A DNA stretch of 64,000 nucleotides from the NCBI RefSeq assembly GCF_001625085.1, contig NZ_BDAW01000002.1, forward strand, positions 88,468 through 152,467, read 5' to 3'. The DNA is from Nocardia acidivorans NBRC 108247 (lineage in GTDB: Bacteria > Actinomycetota > Actinomycetes > Mycobacteriales > Mycobacteriaceae). The notes beneath the pieces were generated by a model. The model saw nothing but the letters and a program-made list of their open reading frames with translations, did not search any database and was not told the origin of the DNA. The position numbers were made by a program, and so were the translations under genes. Shown here in pieces: positions 18,708 through 26,133 of the stretch; position 1 is the first letter of the stretch; each line of letters begins with the position of its first letter.

Positions 18708-19691
18708 ATGGTTGTCGAGGGATGGGGAGTGGAGCGGTTCGCGGAAGTCAATCGGGTCGAGGTGCGATCCGGATCGGAAGCGTCGACGGCGGAGGCTTTC
18801 GAGCGTTGGGAAGCGCATGTGAGTGCGGCCTATGTGCCCCTTGCGGTTTCGCCGACGCCGAGCGGGGTGTTTCGCGGGCATATCGAGCATGCGCGATATG
18901 GCGACATGGATCTCACGGTGGTCGGTTCGACACCGCAACAGATCCATCGCACCGGCCGGTTGATTGCGCGCACCGAGAACGAGTTCCTTCTCGCAAGCAT
19001 TCCGCTTTCCGGTAGTGCGCGACTACGCCAGGACGATCGAGTAGCGCAAGTCGCGCCCGGTGGGATCGTGTTCTACGACACTTCCCGGCCATACGAGTGG
19101 GAATTCGGCGAGGAGTGGGAGCAGGTCGTTCTGCAGGTTCCACTGAGTAAGCTGCGTGAGCGCTACGGCATCATCGAGTCGGAAGTGCCTACCGCGAAAC
19201 ACTTTTCGAGTGAAAGCGCGCCCGGTGTGGTCGCGCAATTCTTCCGGGGTGTGGCGGGATTACGCCGTAATGATCCCGGCGGTGCGGCGCTGCTGGCCGA
19301 ACCGGGGATGGATCTGCTGGCGGCGGCGGTGGTGGCGGCCTCGGGCGGGGTGCCGCGGGATCAGTCCGCCGATGCCTTGAATCGGCAACGGGTGCTGAGC
19401 TTCATGCGCGACAACTGCGCGGATCCGGATCTCGGAGTTGATCGAATCGCCGAAGGTTGCCGAATGTCCAGGCGTACGCTGTATCGGGTGTTCGGCGAGT
19501 TCGAAGGGGGTCCGGGAGCGGTGTTGCGGCGCATGCGAATCGAACGTTCCTGCGAGTTGTTGCGCACCGCGCCGCAGTTGCCGCTCTCCGCGGTGGCGAA
19601 GGCCTCGGGTTTCCTCACCGAGCGCAGCTTCTATCGTTCGTTCCGCACGGAAATGGGCACTACGCCCGGTGCATTCCGTACATTGCCTTGA
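18708..19691 (+). CDS. AraC-family regulator 3 of the nitrilase-like cluster
   Basis: 327 residues. The N-terminal cupin-like domain is TAEAFERWEAHVSAAYVPLA, then IEHARYGDMDLTVVG and APGGIVFYDTSRPYEW. The C-terminal HTH pair is LGVDRIAEGCRMSRRTLYRV and AKASGFLTERSFYRSFRTEM, ending GTTPGAFRTLP. It is a clear paralogue of the two upstream AraC genes. It sits between the two nitrilase-like genes, 121 bp after the first and 113 bp before the second. The true start could be an internal GTG a few codons in. Confidence 0.87.
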   Translation: MVVEGWGVERFAEVNRVEVRSGSEASTAEAFERWEAHVSAAYVPLAVSPTPSGVFRGHIEHARYGDMDLTVVGSTPQQIHRTGRLIARTENEFLLASIPLSGSARLRQDDRVAQVAPGGIVFYDTSRPYEWEFGEEWEQVVLQVPLSKLRERYGIIESEVPTAKHFSSESAPGVVAQFFRGVAGLRRNDPGGAALLAEPGMDLLAAAVVAASGGVPRDQSADALNRQRVLSFMRDNCADPDLGVDRIAEGCRMSRRTLYRVFGEFEGGPGAVLRRMRIERSCELLRTAPQLPLSAVAKASGFLTERSFYRSFRTEMGTTPGAFRTLP

Positions 19692-19804
19692 ACTGTTTAT
19701 TGCTATAAACACCGCAGTGGCATGAACAGTCCGTAAACCGGCACACTCGGCCATGGTGTGTGCTGTTGCCATTCGCAAGAGTCGAATTCCATGAGGGAAA
19801 TGGG

Positions 19805-20776
19805 ATGAGGCGAACGGTGCGGGTGGCGGCGATCCAGGCCGAGCCGAAATGGCTGCGGCTATCGGAGGGAGCCGAGCAGGTTGTCGAACTGATCGGTAAC
19901 GCCGCCGCCGCGGGGGCTCGCCTGATCGCATTCCCCGAGACCTTCCTACCTGGCTTTCCCTGGTGGCGCTGGGTTGATTCCAATCAGTGGAACGCGGAAT
20001 ACTCCACCCGGTGCCGGGAGAATTCGATGACCCGCGACGGCGCGGAAATGCGCCGAATCACCGCCGCCGCAAGGGATCACGGTGTGCATGTGGTTCTCGG
20101 GTTCGGGGAACGGCAGGATCGTCGAATCTATATGGCACAGGCCGTAATCGACGAGAATGGCGACATCGTTTCGATTCGCCGTAAGGCCGGGTTGAACAGT
20201 ATCGAGCGCAAGGTATTCGCCTCCGGCACACCGAATCTCCCGGCCGTGCAGCACGGCGTCATCGGGAAGGTGGGTGCGCTGTCCGGGCAGGAGAATCAGC
20301 GCCCGCTGCTCACCCGGGCATTGCGCGCCGATGAGGAGCAGATTCATATCGCGGCGTGGCCGGGGCATCCGGAAGGCGATGCGCCGGGACCGGATTCGGC
20401 GCCCACCGTGAGCCGGATGTACGCCCTCGAGGCGCACGCCTACGTGGTGGCCCCGTGTGCGGTGGTCGGTTCGGCGGCCTGGGATCGGCGCGGTCCGCAG
20501 ACCACGCGCCGCACCGGTCAGGCCCGCATCTACGGCTCGAGCGGCACCGATATCGTCACCCCGCTCACCGCGGGTGTGGAGGGCATTCTCTACGCCGATC
20601 TGGAAGTCGGGGCGGTGGCTCCGGACCGGCGTGAGGTGGATCTGGCGCCGCGGCATCGGGCGCGCCGGGGGCAGCAGGCGGCGGCCCGCACCGCGCCGGC
20701 GCGGCGATTGGGTACCGATCGCTGGGCGGTTCCACTCATTCGCGGAACGAGTTCGGACGGAATGACCGCCTGCTGA
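19805..20776 (+). CDS. Nitrilase-fold protein lacking the catalytic cysteine (2)
   Basis: 323 residues. MRRTVRVAAIQAEPKWLRL, LIAFPETFLPGFPWW, VLGFGERQDRRIYMAQ, IRRKAGLNSIERKVF and QIHIAAWPGH mark the nitrilase branch. Glu45, Lys127 and Glu134 are retained, at the same numbers as in copy 1. The nucleophile loop reads GALSGQEN, with Gly161 (GGG, 20285-20287) in place of Cys. A C-terminal Arg/Ala-rich extension of ~50 residues is absent from copy 1. The frame is intact, so it is not a decayed gene by frame criteria. The role is unknown; pairing with AraC genes suggests ligand sensing or sequestration (inference). Confidence 0.86.
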   Translation: MRRTVRVAAIQAEPKWLRLSEGAEQVVELIGNAAAAGARLIAFPETFLPGFPWWRWVDSNQWNAEYSTRCRENSMTRDGAEMRRITAAARDHGVHVVLGFGERQDRRIYMAQAVIDENGDIVSIRRKAGLNSIERKVFASGTPNLPAVQHGVIGKVGALSGQENQRPLLTRALRADEEQIHIAAWPGHPEGDAPGPDSAPTVSRMYALEAHAYVVAPCAVVGSAAWDRRGPQTTRRTGQARIYGSSGTDIVTPLTAGVEGILYADLEVGAVAPDRREVDLAPRHRARRGQQAAARTAPARRLGTDRWAVPLIRGTSSDGMTAC

Positions 20777-20797
20777 ACGTTGTACGCGGGAGACGGC

Positions 20798-21151
20798 TCA
20801 GGAACGGACCAGGCGCGCGATGGCGTCGGTGGCTTCCTTGATCTTGGCCTCGGCCTCCGGGCCACCGGCGATGGCGGCGTCCACGACACAGTGGCTGATG
20901 TGATCCTCGAGCAGGCCCATGGCGACGGCCTGCAGGGCCTTGGTCATGGCCGAGACCTGGGTGAGGATGTCGATGCAGTACTTCTCCTCCTCGACCATGC
21001 GCTGTAGGCCGCGGGACTGGCCCTCGATCCGGCGCAGGCGCTTGAGGTAGTCGTCCTTGGCGGTGATGTAGCCGTGCGAGGCGTGGTCGTGGCAGGACTC
21101 GTCGGTCGCGGCGGCGGATTCGGTTGTGGCGGTCTGGTCGCTGGTCACCAC
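20798..21151 (-). CDS. csoR: CsoR-family copper-sensing repressor
   Basis: About 117 residues. The copper ligands C59, H84 and C88 sit in EEKYCIDILTQVSAMTKAL and LLEDHISHCVVDAA, with the 25- and 4-residue spacing of Mycobacterium CsoR (C36/H61/C65). The DNA-binding face is KRLRRIEGQSRGLQRM. A short His/Cys-rich N-terminus (ESCHDHASHG) is additional. Adjacent GTG codons at 21151 and 21148 follow GAGGAA; upstream ATGs would overlap the operator-like site. Apo-CsoR represses and Cu(I) releases it (family knowledge). No copper exporter is next to it. Confidence 0.9.
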   Translation of the reverse strand: MVTSDQTATTESAAATDESCHDHASHGYITAKDDYLKRLRRIEGQSRGLQRMVEEEKYCIDILTQVSAMTKALQAVAMGLLEDHISHCVVDAAIAGGPEAEAKIKEATDAIARLVRS

Positions 21152-21175
21152 TGATTTCCTCACTCCCGGCATCAA

Positions 21176-21190
21176 TACCCCCCTAGGGTA
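21176..21190. promoter_or_regulatory. CsoR-type operator
   Basis: TACCCCCCTAGGGTA, with TACCC/GGGTA arms and a CCCTAGGG core, resembles the G-tract pseudopalindromes bound by CsoR proteins. It lies 25 bp upstream of the csoR start and 52 bp upstream of the divergent mtnP start, so autoregulation is likely. The effect on mtnP is open. Confidence 0.6.
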
Positions 21191-21242
21191 CATGCAGCGG
21201 TCCGATAGCACCACTCATGCGCGCATGCGCAAGAATTGCGGC

Positions 21243-22058
21243 ATGAGTTCGGATCCTCGGGCCACGCTGGCCATTATCGGCGGCAGCGGCTTCTACGACT
21301 TCTTCGGTGACGATGCCACCACGGTGGAGCTCGAGACGCCCTACGGTGCTCCGAGCGCGCCCATTACGATCGGGCAGGTGGCGGGCCGATCGGTCGCCTT
21401 CCTGCCCCGGCACGGGCGCAAGCACGAGTACTCGCCGCACACCGTGCCCTACCGCGCCAATATGTGGGCGCTGCGCAGCCTCGGCGTGCGCCGCATCTTC
21501 GGGCCCTGCGCGGTCGGCAGTCTGCGCGCCGATTGGGGTCCGGGCACCGTGGCGGTGCCGGATCAGCTGGTGGACCGGACCTCCGGACGCGAGCAGACCT
21601 TCTACGACGCGGGCGGCGTGCACGTCTCCTTCGCCGACCCGTACTGCGGTGAGCTGCGCACCGCCGCCATCGCGGCGGCCGGGACCGAGCTGCCGCTGCG
21701 GGATCACGGCACCATGGTCGTGGTGCAGGGTCCGCGCTTCTCCACCCGCGCGGAGAGCCAGTGGTTCGCCGGACTCGGCTGGGAGCTGGTCAATATGACC
21801 GGGCACCCCGAGGCCGTTCTCGCCCGGGAACTCGAAATGTGCTATTCCGCAATCGCTCTGGTCACCGATCTGGACGCGGGCGTGGAGTCCGGGCACGGGG
21901 TCAGCGCGGTCGACGTCTTCGCCGAATTCGAGCGCAATCTGGTGCCGTTCAAGGCCCTGGTGGGTCGCGCCATCGCCAATGTCGAGGGTGACGACACCTG
22001 CGACGCCTGCCGCGTGCTCACCGGTACCGGCGTCCAGCTTCCCTTCGAACTGCCGTAG
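21243..22058 (+). CDS. mtnP: S-methyl-5'-thioadenosine phosphorylase
   Basis: 271 residues. It phosphorolyses methylthioadenosine, the polyamine-synthesis by-product, to adenine and methylthioribose phosphate. Motifs are LAIIGGSGFYDFF, FLPRHGRKHEYSPHTVPYRA, GPRFSTRAESQWF and NMTGHPEAVLARELEMCYSA, of the PNP/MTAP family. The frame is open upstream, but the ATG gives the standard N-terminus. The next gene is an epimerase, as at mycobacterial Rv0535-Rv0536. Inosine or guanosine phosphorylase activity cannot be excluded by eye. Confidence 0.92.
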   Translation: MSSDPRATLAIIGGSGFYDFFGDDATTVELETPYGAPSAPITIGQVAGRSVAFLPRHGRKHEYSPHTVPYRANMWALRSLGVRRIFGPCAVGSLRADWGPGTVAVPDQLVDRTSGREQTFYDAGGVHVSFADPYCGELRTAAIAAAGTELPLRDHGTMVVVQGPRFSTRAESQWFAGLGWELVNMTGHPEAVLARELEMCYSAIALVTDLDAGVESGHGVSAVDVFAEFERNLVPFKALVGRAIANVEGDDTCDACRVLTGTGVQLPFELP

Positions 22059-22208
22059 TCAGCGGCCGCGTCCGGCAACGGGCGTCCAGTCCCGGAGCCG
22101 TAGGGCTTCGATGAAGTCCCAGCTCACCGGCCCGGCCCGCACGCGCGGGCCGGGCCGTGGCGTTGTCGCCGAGCGCGCTCGTGGCGGGCGTCGCCTAGGC
22201 TGGAAGTC

Positions 22209-23567
22209 ATGAGCGAAGGCGGACCGCAGGCCGACCGGACGCGCGTACTGCTGACCGGGGCGGCAGGCTATATCGGTTCCCATGTGCATCGCGCGCTACT
22301 GGCCGCCGGGTACGACGTGGCCGCCGTCGACAATCTTCTGGACACCGTCCACGGTATCAATCCCACTGCCCCCGAAGGCGTTTCCCGCGTCGATATTCGA
22401 AATCCCGAGGCGCTCGAGCCGCTGCTGCGCGGCGTGGACGTGGTTTGCCACCTGGCCGCCGCGGTCCCCGTGCCGGACCTGCCGGGCAATACTCCAGGTC
22501 GGTGGGTGCCACCGCGACCCGTCTCCGACCGGGCGGATCTACCGGACGGTCCGCAGAGTCCGGACGCGCCCCGGATTCCGGACGAGCCGATCGCGGGAGA
22601 CGGCGATCGGCCCGCCGGATACGGGGCATTGCGCGCGGCGGGCGGCGTGGAACCCGGTGGGCGCGTGAAGACTTCGGCCGGACGACGCGAGGATGCCGGA
22701 CACGGGGCGGGACCGTGTGTGCGTGCCCCCGCGGAGGGGGTGTCGGTGCGCACCGGACCGCTCGAGATGCAGCGAGCGGCGGTCTATGCCACGCACAATG
22801 ACGCCGGTACGGCGGTGCTGCTCGCGGGCATGGAGCGGGCCGGGGTGCGGCGGCTGGTGTTGGCCTCCTCGGTCGCGGTGTACGGCGAAGGGCGGTATCG
22901 GGCCGGGCGGCAGGGGCCGTTCTTCCCGGGACTGCGGCGGCGGCAGGATCTGGATCGCGGCCTGTTCGATCATCGCGCGCCGCGTACGGGCGATCTGCTG
23001 ACCTGGGAATCGCTGGGCGAGGACGCGCCGCTGCGGCCGCGAAGCGCCTACGCCGCAAGCAAAGTCGCGCAGGAACACTATGCGCTGGCCTGGGTGGCCA
23101 GCACCGGATCGGCGGCGACCGTGTTGCGGTACCACCATGTCTACGGCCCGGCCGTCGCGGATGGTCGGCTGGTGCGGTCGGCGGAATCCGGTGTGGTGGC
23201 GCGCTTCCGGGCCGAACTGCTGGCGGAGCGATCGCCGCGGGTCTTCGAAGACGGCGGGCAGGTAAGGGATTTCGTGCATGTGCGCGATGTCGCCGCGGCC
23301 ACGGTCGCGGCGGTGGACCGGCGGCTGGCCGGGTTCGTACCGCTGAATATCGCCTCCGGGCAACCGCTCACGCTGTGGGAGGTGGCTTCGACCATGGCCA
23401 AGGCCCTGGACGGTCCCGCACCGCTGGTGACGGGGCAGTATCGGATCACCGATATCCGGCACCTGGTCGCCAGTCCCGAACGGGCGCGGCACGCACTGGA
23501 ATTCAGTGCGCGAATCGGTCCCGGCGCGGGGCTGGCCGGTTACGCGACGGCCCCGGCCGAGCATTAG
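22209..23567 (+). CDS. NAD-dependent epimerase/dehydratase (GalE-like) with ~95-residue insertion
   Basis: 452 residues. It is an extended short-chain dehydrogenase: NAD-binding TGAAGYIGSHVHRAL near the N-terminus, CHLAAAVPVPD, SSVAVYG, catalytic SAYAASKVAQEHY, and YHHVYGP. Mycobacterial relatives (Rv0536 type) pass directly from the CHLAA strand to the ATHNDAGTAVLL helix. Here residues ~93-186 are an inserted Pro/Gly/Arg/Asp-rich stretch in the same frame. The substrate is unknown; a UDP-sugar or polyol dehydrogenase role is possible. The insertion may be a surface loop and does not disrupt the catalytic residues. Confidence 0.82.
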   Translation: MSEGGPQADRTRVLLTGAAGYIGSHVHRALLAAGYDVAAVDNLLDTVHGINPTAPEGVSRVDIRNPEALEPLLRGVDVVCHLAAAVPVPDLPGNTPGRWVPPRPVSDRADLPDGPQSPDAPRIPDEPIAGDGDRPAGYGALRAAGGVEPGGRVKTSAGRREDAGHGAGPCVRAPAEGVSVRTGPLEMQRAAVYATHNDAGTAVLLAGMERAGVRRLVLASSVAVYGEGRYRAGRQGPFFPGLRRRQDLDRGLFDHRAPRTGDLLTWESLGEDAPLRPRSAYAASKVAQEHYALAWVASTGSAATVLRYHHVYGPAVADGRLVRSAESGVVARFRAELLAERSPRVFEDGGQVRDFVHVRDVAAATVAAVDRRLAGFVPLNIASGQPLTLWEVASTMAKALDGPAPLVTGQYRITDIRHLVASPERARHALEFSARIGPGAGLAGYATAPAEH

Positions 23568-23572
23568 GTTCT

Positions 23573-23620
23573 CCCTGCGGTCCTGCGGTCCTGCGGTCCC
23601 GCGGTCCCGCGGTCCCGCGG
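23573..23620. repeat. 8-bp tandem repeat, six copies
   Basis: Six head-to-tail copies of YCCYGCGG: one CCCTGCGG, two TCCTGCGG and three TCCCGCGG, beginning 6 bp after the epimerase stop. A slippage-prone microsatellite in the gap before the FMN reductase gene; copy number likely varies between strains. Confidence 0.85.
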
Positions 23621-23702
23621 AGCTTTGTGTGCTCTTCCGGTCCGGCGGGAGGGGCGGGGGCGATGCGCGGAATTCCGGTCGGCGCGGCCTAGGCTCGGGG
23701 GC

Positions 23703-24263
23703 GTGAGCACTCCACTGCGGCTAGAGGTAATCGTGGCCAGTGTGCGCCCGGGGCGGTTCGCACCGGTGGTCGCGGACTGGTTTCTGCGGGCGGCGCGGGA
23801 GGACGGTCAATTCGACGTGGGCCTCATCGATCTGCTCGAGATGCCGTTGCCGCTGGATTTGAGTGCAACGCCGGAGTCGCGGGCGTACTGCGAAAGGATC
23901 GCCGCGGCAGACGCTTTCGTGGTGGTGACTTCGGAGTACAACCACGGATATCCGGCCTCGCTGAAGACCGCGCTCGATACCGCCAAGCGGGAGTGGCGGG
24001 CCAAACCGATCGGCTTCGTCAGTTACGGCGGACTGTCGGGCGGGCTGCGCGCGGTAGAGCAGCTTCGGCAGGTGGTGGCCGAAATCCATATGGTCTCCAT
24101 TCGGGAGACCGTCAGCTTCCACGAGGCCAAGCGGAAGTTCGGTGCCGACGGCGAGACTCGCGACGGCGCGGCGATCGACGCCGCGGCCCGCCTGCTGCGC
24201 CAACTCGGCTGGTGGGGAAGGACTTTGCGCGAGGCCCGCGCGGCAGACCCCTACCCCGGCTGA
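23703..24263 (+). CDS. NADPH-dependent FMN reductase family protein
   Basis: 186 residues from GTG. Flavodoxin-like fold: LEVIVASVRPGRFAPVVADW for FMN phosphate binding, FVVVTSEYNHGYPASLKTAL (the diagnostic SEYN motif) and FVSYGGLSGGLRAVEQLRQV. Such proteins reduce FMN, quinones or azo compounds with NAD(P)H. The open frame upstream runs into low-complexity sequence and is not counted. No operon partner is evident. Confidence 0.88.
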   Translation: MSTPLRLEVIVASVRPGRFAPVVADWFLRAAREDGQFDVGLIDLLEMPLPLDLSATPESRAYCERIAAADAFVVVTSEYNHGYPASLKTALDTAKREWRAKPIGFVSYGGLSGGLRAVEQLRQVVAEIHMVSIRETVSFHEAKRKFGADGETRDGAAIDAAARLLRQLGWWGRTLREARAADPYPG

Positions 24264-24405
24264 GCGCGGCAGACCGGTCGACCGACTACCGCGACACACG
24301 GACCGCCGAACCGGCTGAGCGTGTGTGACTCTCGAATGGGTCCGGTCGGGCCGATCCGGCATTCCTGCGCTGAACCGGCCGACCGTGTGGGGCCGATCGG
24401 GCGGG

Positions 24406-26019
24406 TCAGCCGGGCTGACCGGCGAGGGCTTGGGCGGCGCGCGGCCGGCCGATGTAGGTGGCTTCGCGGGGGATGGAGACCAGGTTCAATTCGACGCGGG
24501 TGGCGCCGGTGCGCACGGTGATGCGATTTCCCGCGGCGCCGGGTTGCACGATGGACAGGTCCGGTCGCGCGCCGGGCCAGCCCAGCGGGTCCCCGGCCAG
24601 GTAGATGGTGGTGATTCCGGCGTGCGGTGCGGGTGCGAGTACGCCGTCCACCAGCACCGCGGTGAATCCGGCGTCGGATTCGTGGGTGTCGGCGGCCAGG
24701 GCGAGCCGCTCCGGATTGCCGATGGTGGTGATCAACTGCTCCCAGACGTGCGGGCGCTCGGTGCGCAGCAGGACGCGTTCGCCGACCGCCAGCGCACGGA
24801 ATACCAACTGCTGCGCCAGGTATATCTCACCCGCGAGGTACACGGTCGAAATGCCCTGTCCGACAAGGCGGACGGCGACGCCATTGCCCTCGTCATCGGA
24901 GCCGAGCAGCTGTCCGCAGCCCGCCGCCGGCAGTTCGATCGCGTCGATATCGGCGATCCGACGCTCCCGGGTGGGGACGGTGTCGTCCATTCCCGGTGCG
25001 GCCAGGGGTAATTGCGCGAGCAGGCTCTCGCGATGCCGCCCGTTCATGGAGATCATGTGCGGTTGCAGCTGATCCTCGGGGAGTTCGCGCGCGGTGAGCC
25101 GCCAGGCCGCCCCGATGCGCACCGTCTCGGCCGAACTGCCGGGGCGCAGCCGTACCGCCACGGTGGTGCCGCGGGAGGCCGGAACCCACAGGCGCGCAAG
25201 CTGTTCGGAGTCGATCCGGCCGGGCGGCACCGCGGCGCCGATATTGACGCTGTTGCCGAGTTCGGCGTACCGCCAGTGCTGGGTGAGTTCGCGCGGATCG
25301 ACCCCGGCGGTGATGTGCAGTGTCGCCTTGGTGATTTCGGGCGCGGTGAGAATGCGCCCCGGACATCCGGCGTCCTCCAGGGTCCGGAGTATGCGCCGGG
25401 TGGCGATGGTGACCGCGCGGCACGCGCCGTCCAGCCCGCCGCCGCGCCGGTCGGCGGCGTCCGGGCAGAGCAGCGGGTCGAAGGCGATGGCCAGCCATAC
25501 CGTGCGATGCGCGGTGGCGGGCAGCGGGCCGATGAGGGATTCGTAGATGGCGCCCGCGGGCGTACCGGAGCGGCTGCGGTGGCCGTGCGAGACGATATCG
25601 ATGCCTGCGAGCAGAATGTCGTGCTGGACAAGGCTTTCCGCGAGCGCGGGCAGTGGCAGCAGGTGTGAGGCGCGCACGGCGCTGCGGCCGAGCCGGGTGA
25701 GTCCGCCCCTCGGCGGCAGCACCTCGACCACGGCGACCACGCGACTGCCGTCCCGGAAGATTCCGAGGGAGCGGCCGTCGCCCGCGCGGAAGTCGATGAG
25801 GTCGGCCACGGGGCGGGGGCGGCGGGCGCGGAAGCGGAATCGGGTGGCGATCCATTCGGAAACCGGTAGTTTGCCAAATGGTAAGAACAAGACCAGTCCG
25901 CATGCTATGGCGCTACCGAGCGCGACCCAGAACGGCACCCCGCACAGGACGCACACGAGTAGGACGGCCACCGCGGTCACCTGTGCGACCAGCAGCTTCC
26001 CCATGCCCACTCGGGCCAT
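24406..26019 (-). CDS. eccE: Type VII secretion protein EccE
   Basis: 537 residues. Two N-terminal membrane helices (VAQVTAVAVLLVCVLCGV and FWVALGSAIACGLVLFLPFG) are followed by a large soluble domain with the EccE signature region (RARRPRPVADLIDFRAGDG, then RAVTIATRRILRTLEDAGC). EccE stabilises the T7SS membrane complex. M. tuberculosis ESX-4 lacks eccE, whereas M. abscessus-type ESX-4 has it (family knowledge). It is divergent from eccB with a 114-bp gap. Confidence 0.85.
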   Translation of the reverse strand: MARVGMGKLLVAQVTAVAVLLVCVLCGVPFWVALGSAIACGLVLFLPFGKLPVSEWIATRFRFRARRPRPVADLIDFRAGDGRSLGIFRDGSRVVAVVEVLPPRGGLTRLGRSAVRASHLLPLPALAESLVQHDILLAGIDIVSHGHRSRSGTPAGAIYESLIGPLPATAHRTVWLAIAFDPLLCPDAADRRGGGLDGACRAVTIATRRILRTLEDAGCPGRILTAPEITKATLHITAGVDPRELTQHWRYAELGNSVNIGAAVPPGRIDSEQLARLWVPASRGTTVAVRLRPGSSAETVRIGAAWRLTARELPEDQLQPHMISMNGRHRESLLAQLPLAAPGMDDTVPTRERRIADIDAIELPAAGCGQLLGSDDEGNGVAVRLVGQGISTVYLAGEIYLAQQLVFRALAVGERVLLRTERPHVWEQLITTIGNPERLALAADTHESDAGFTAVLVDGVLAPAPHAGITTIYLAGDPLGWPGARPDLSIVQPGAAGNRITVRTGATRVELNLVSIPREATYIGRPRAAQALAGQPG

Positions 26020-26133
26020 CCTCTGCCCCCAACTGCCGGACCCGGCGATGCGAGATTCGTAGCCGAGTGCGAATACCGATTCCCGGGAACTGTACTGTGT
26101 GCGGCGAACGCAATCACTGGTCGGGGGAGTTTT

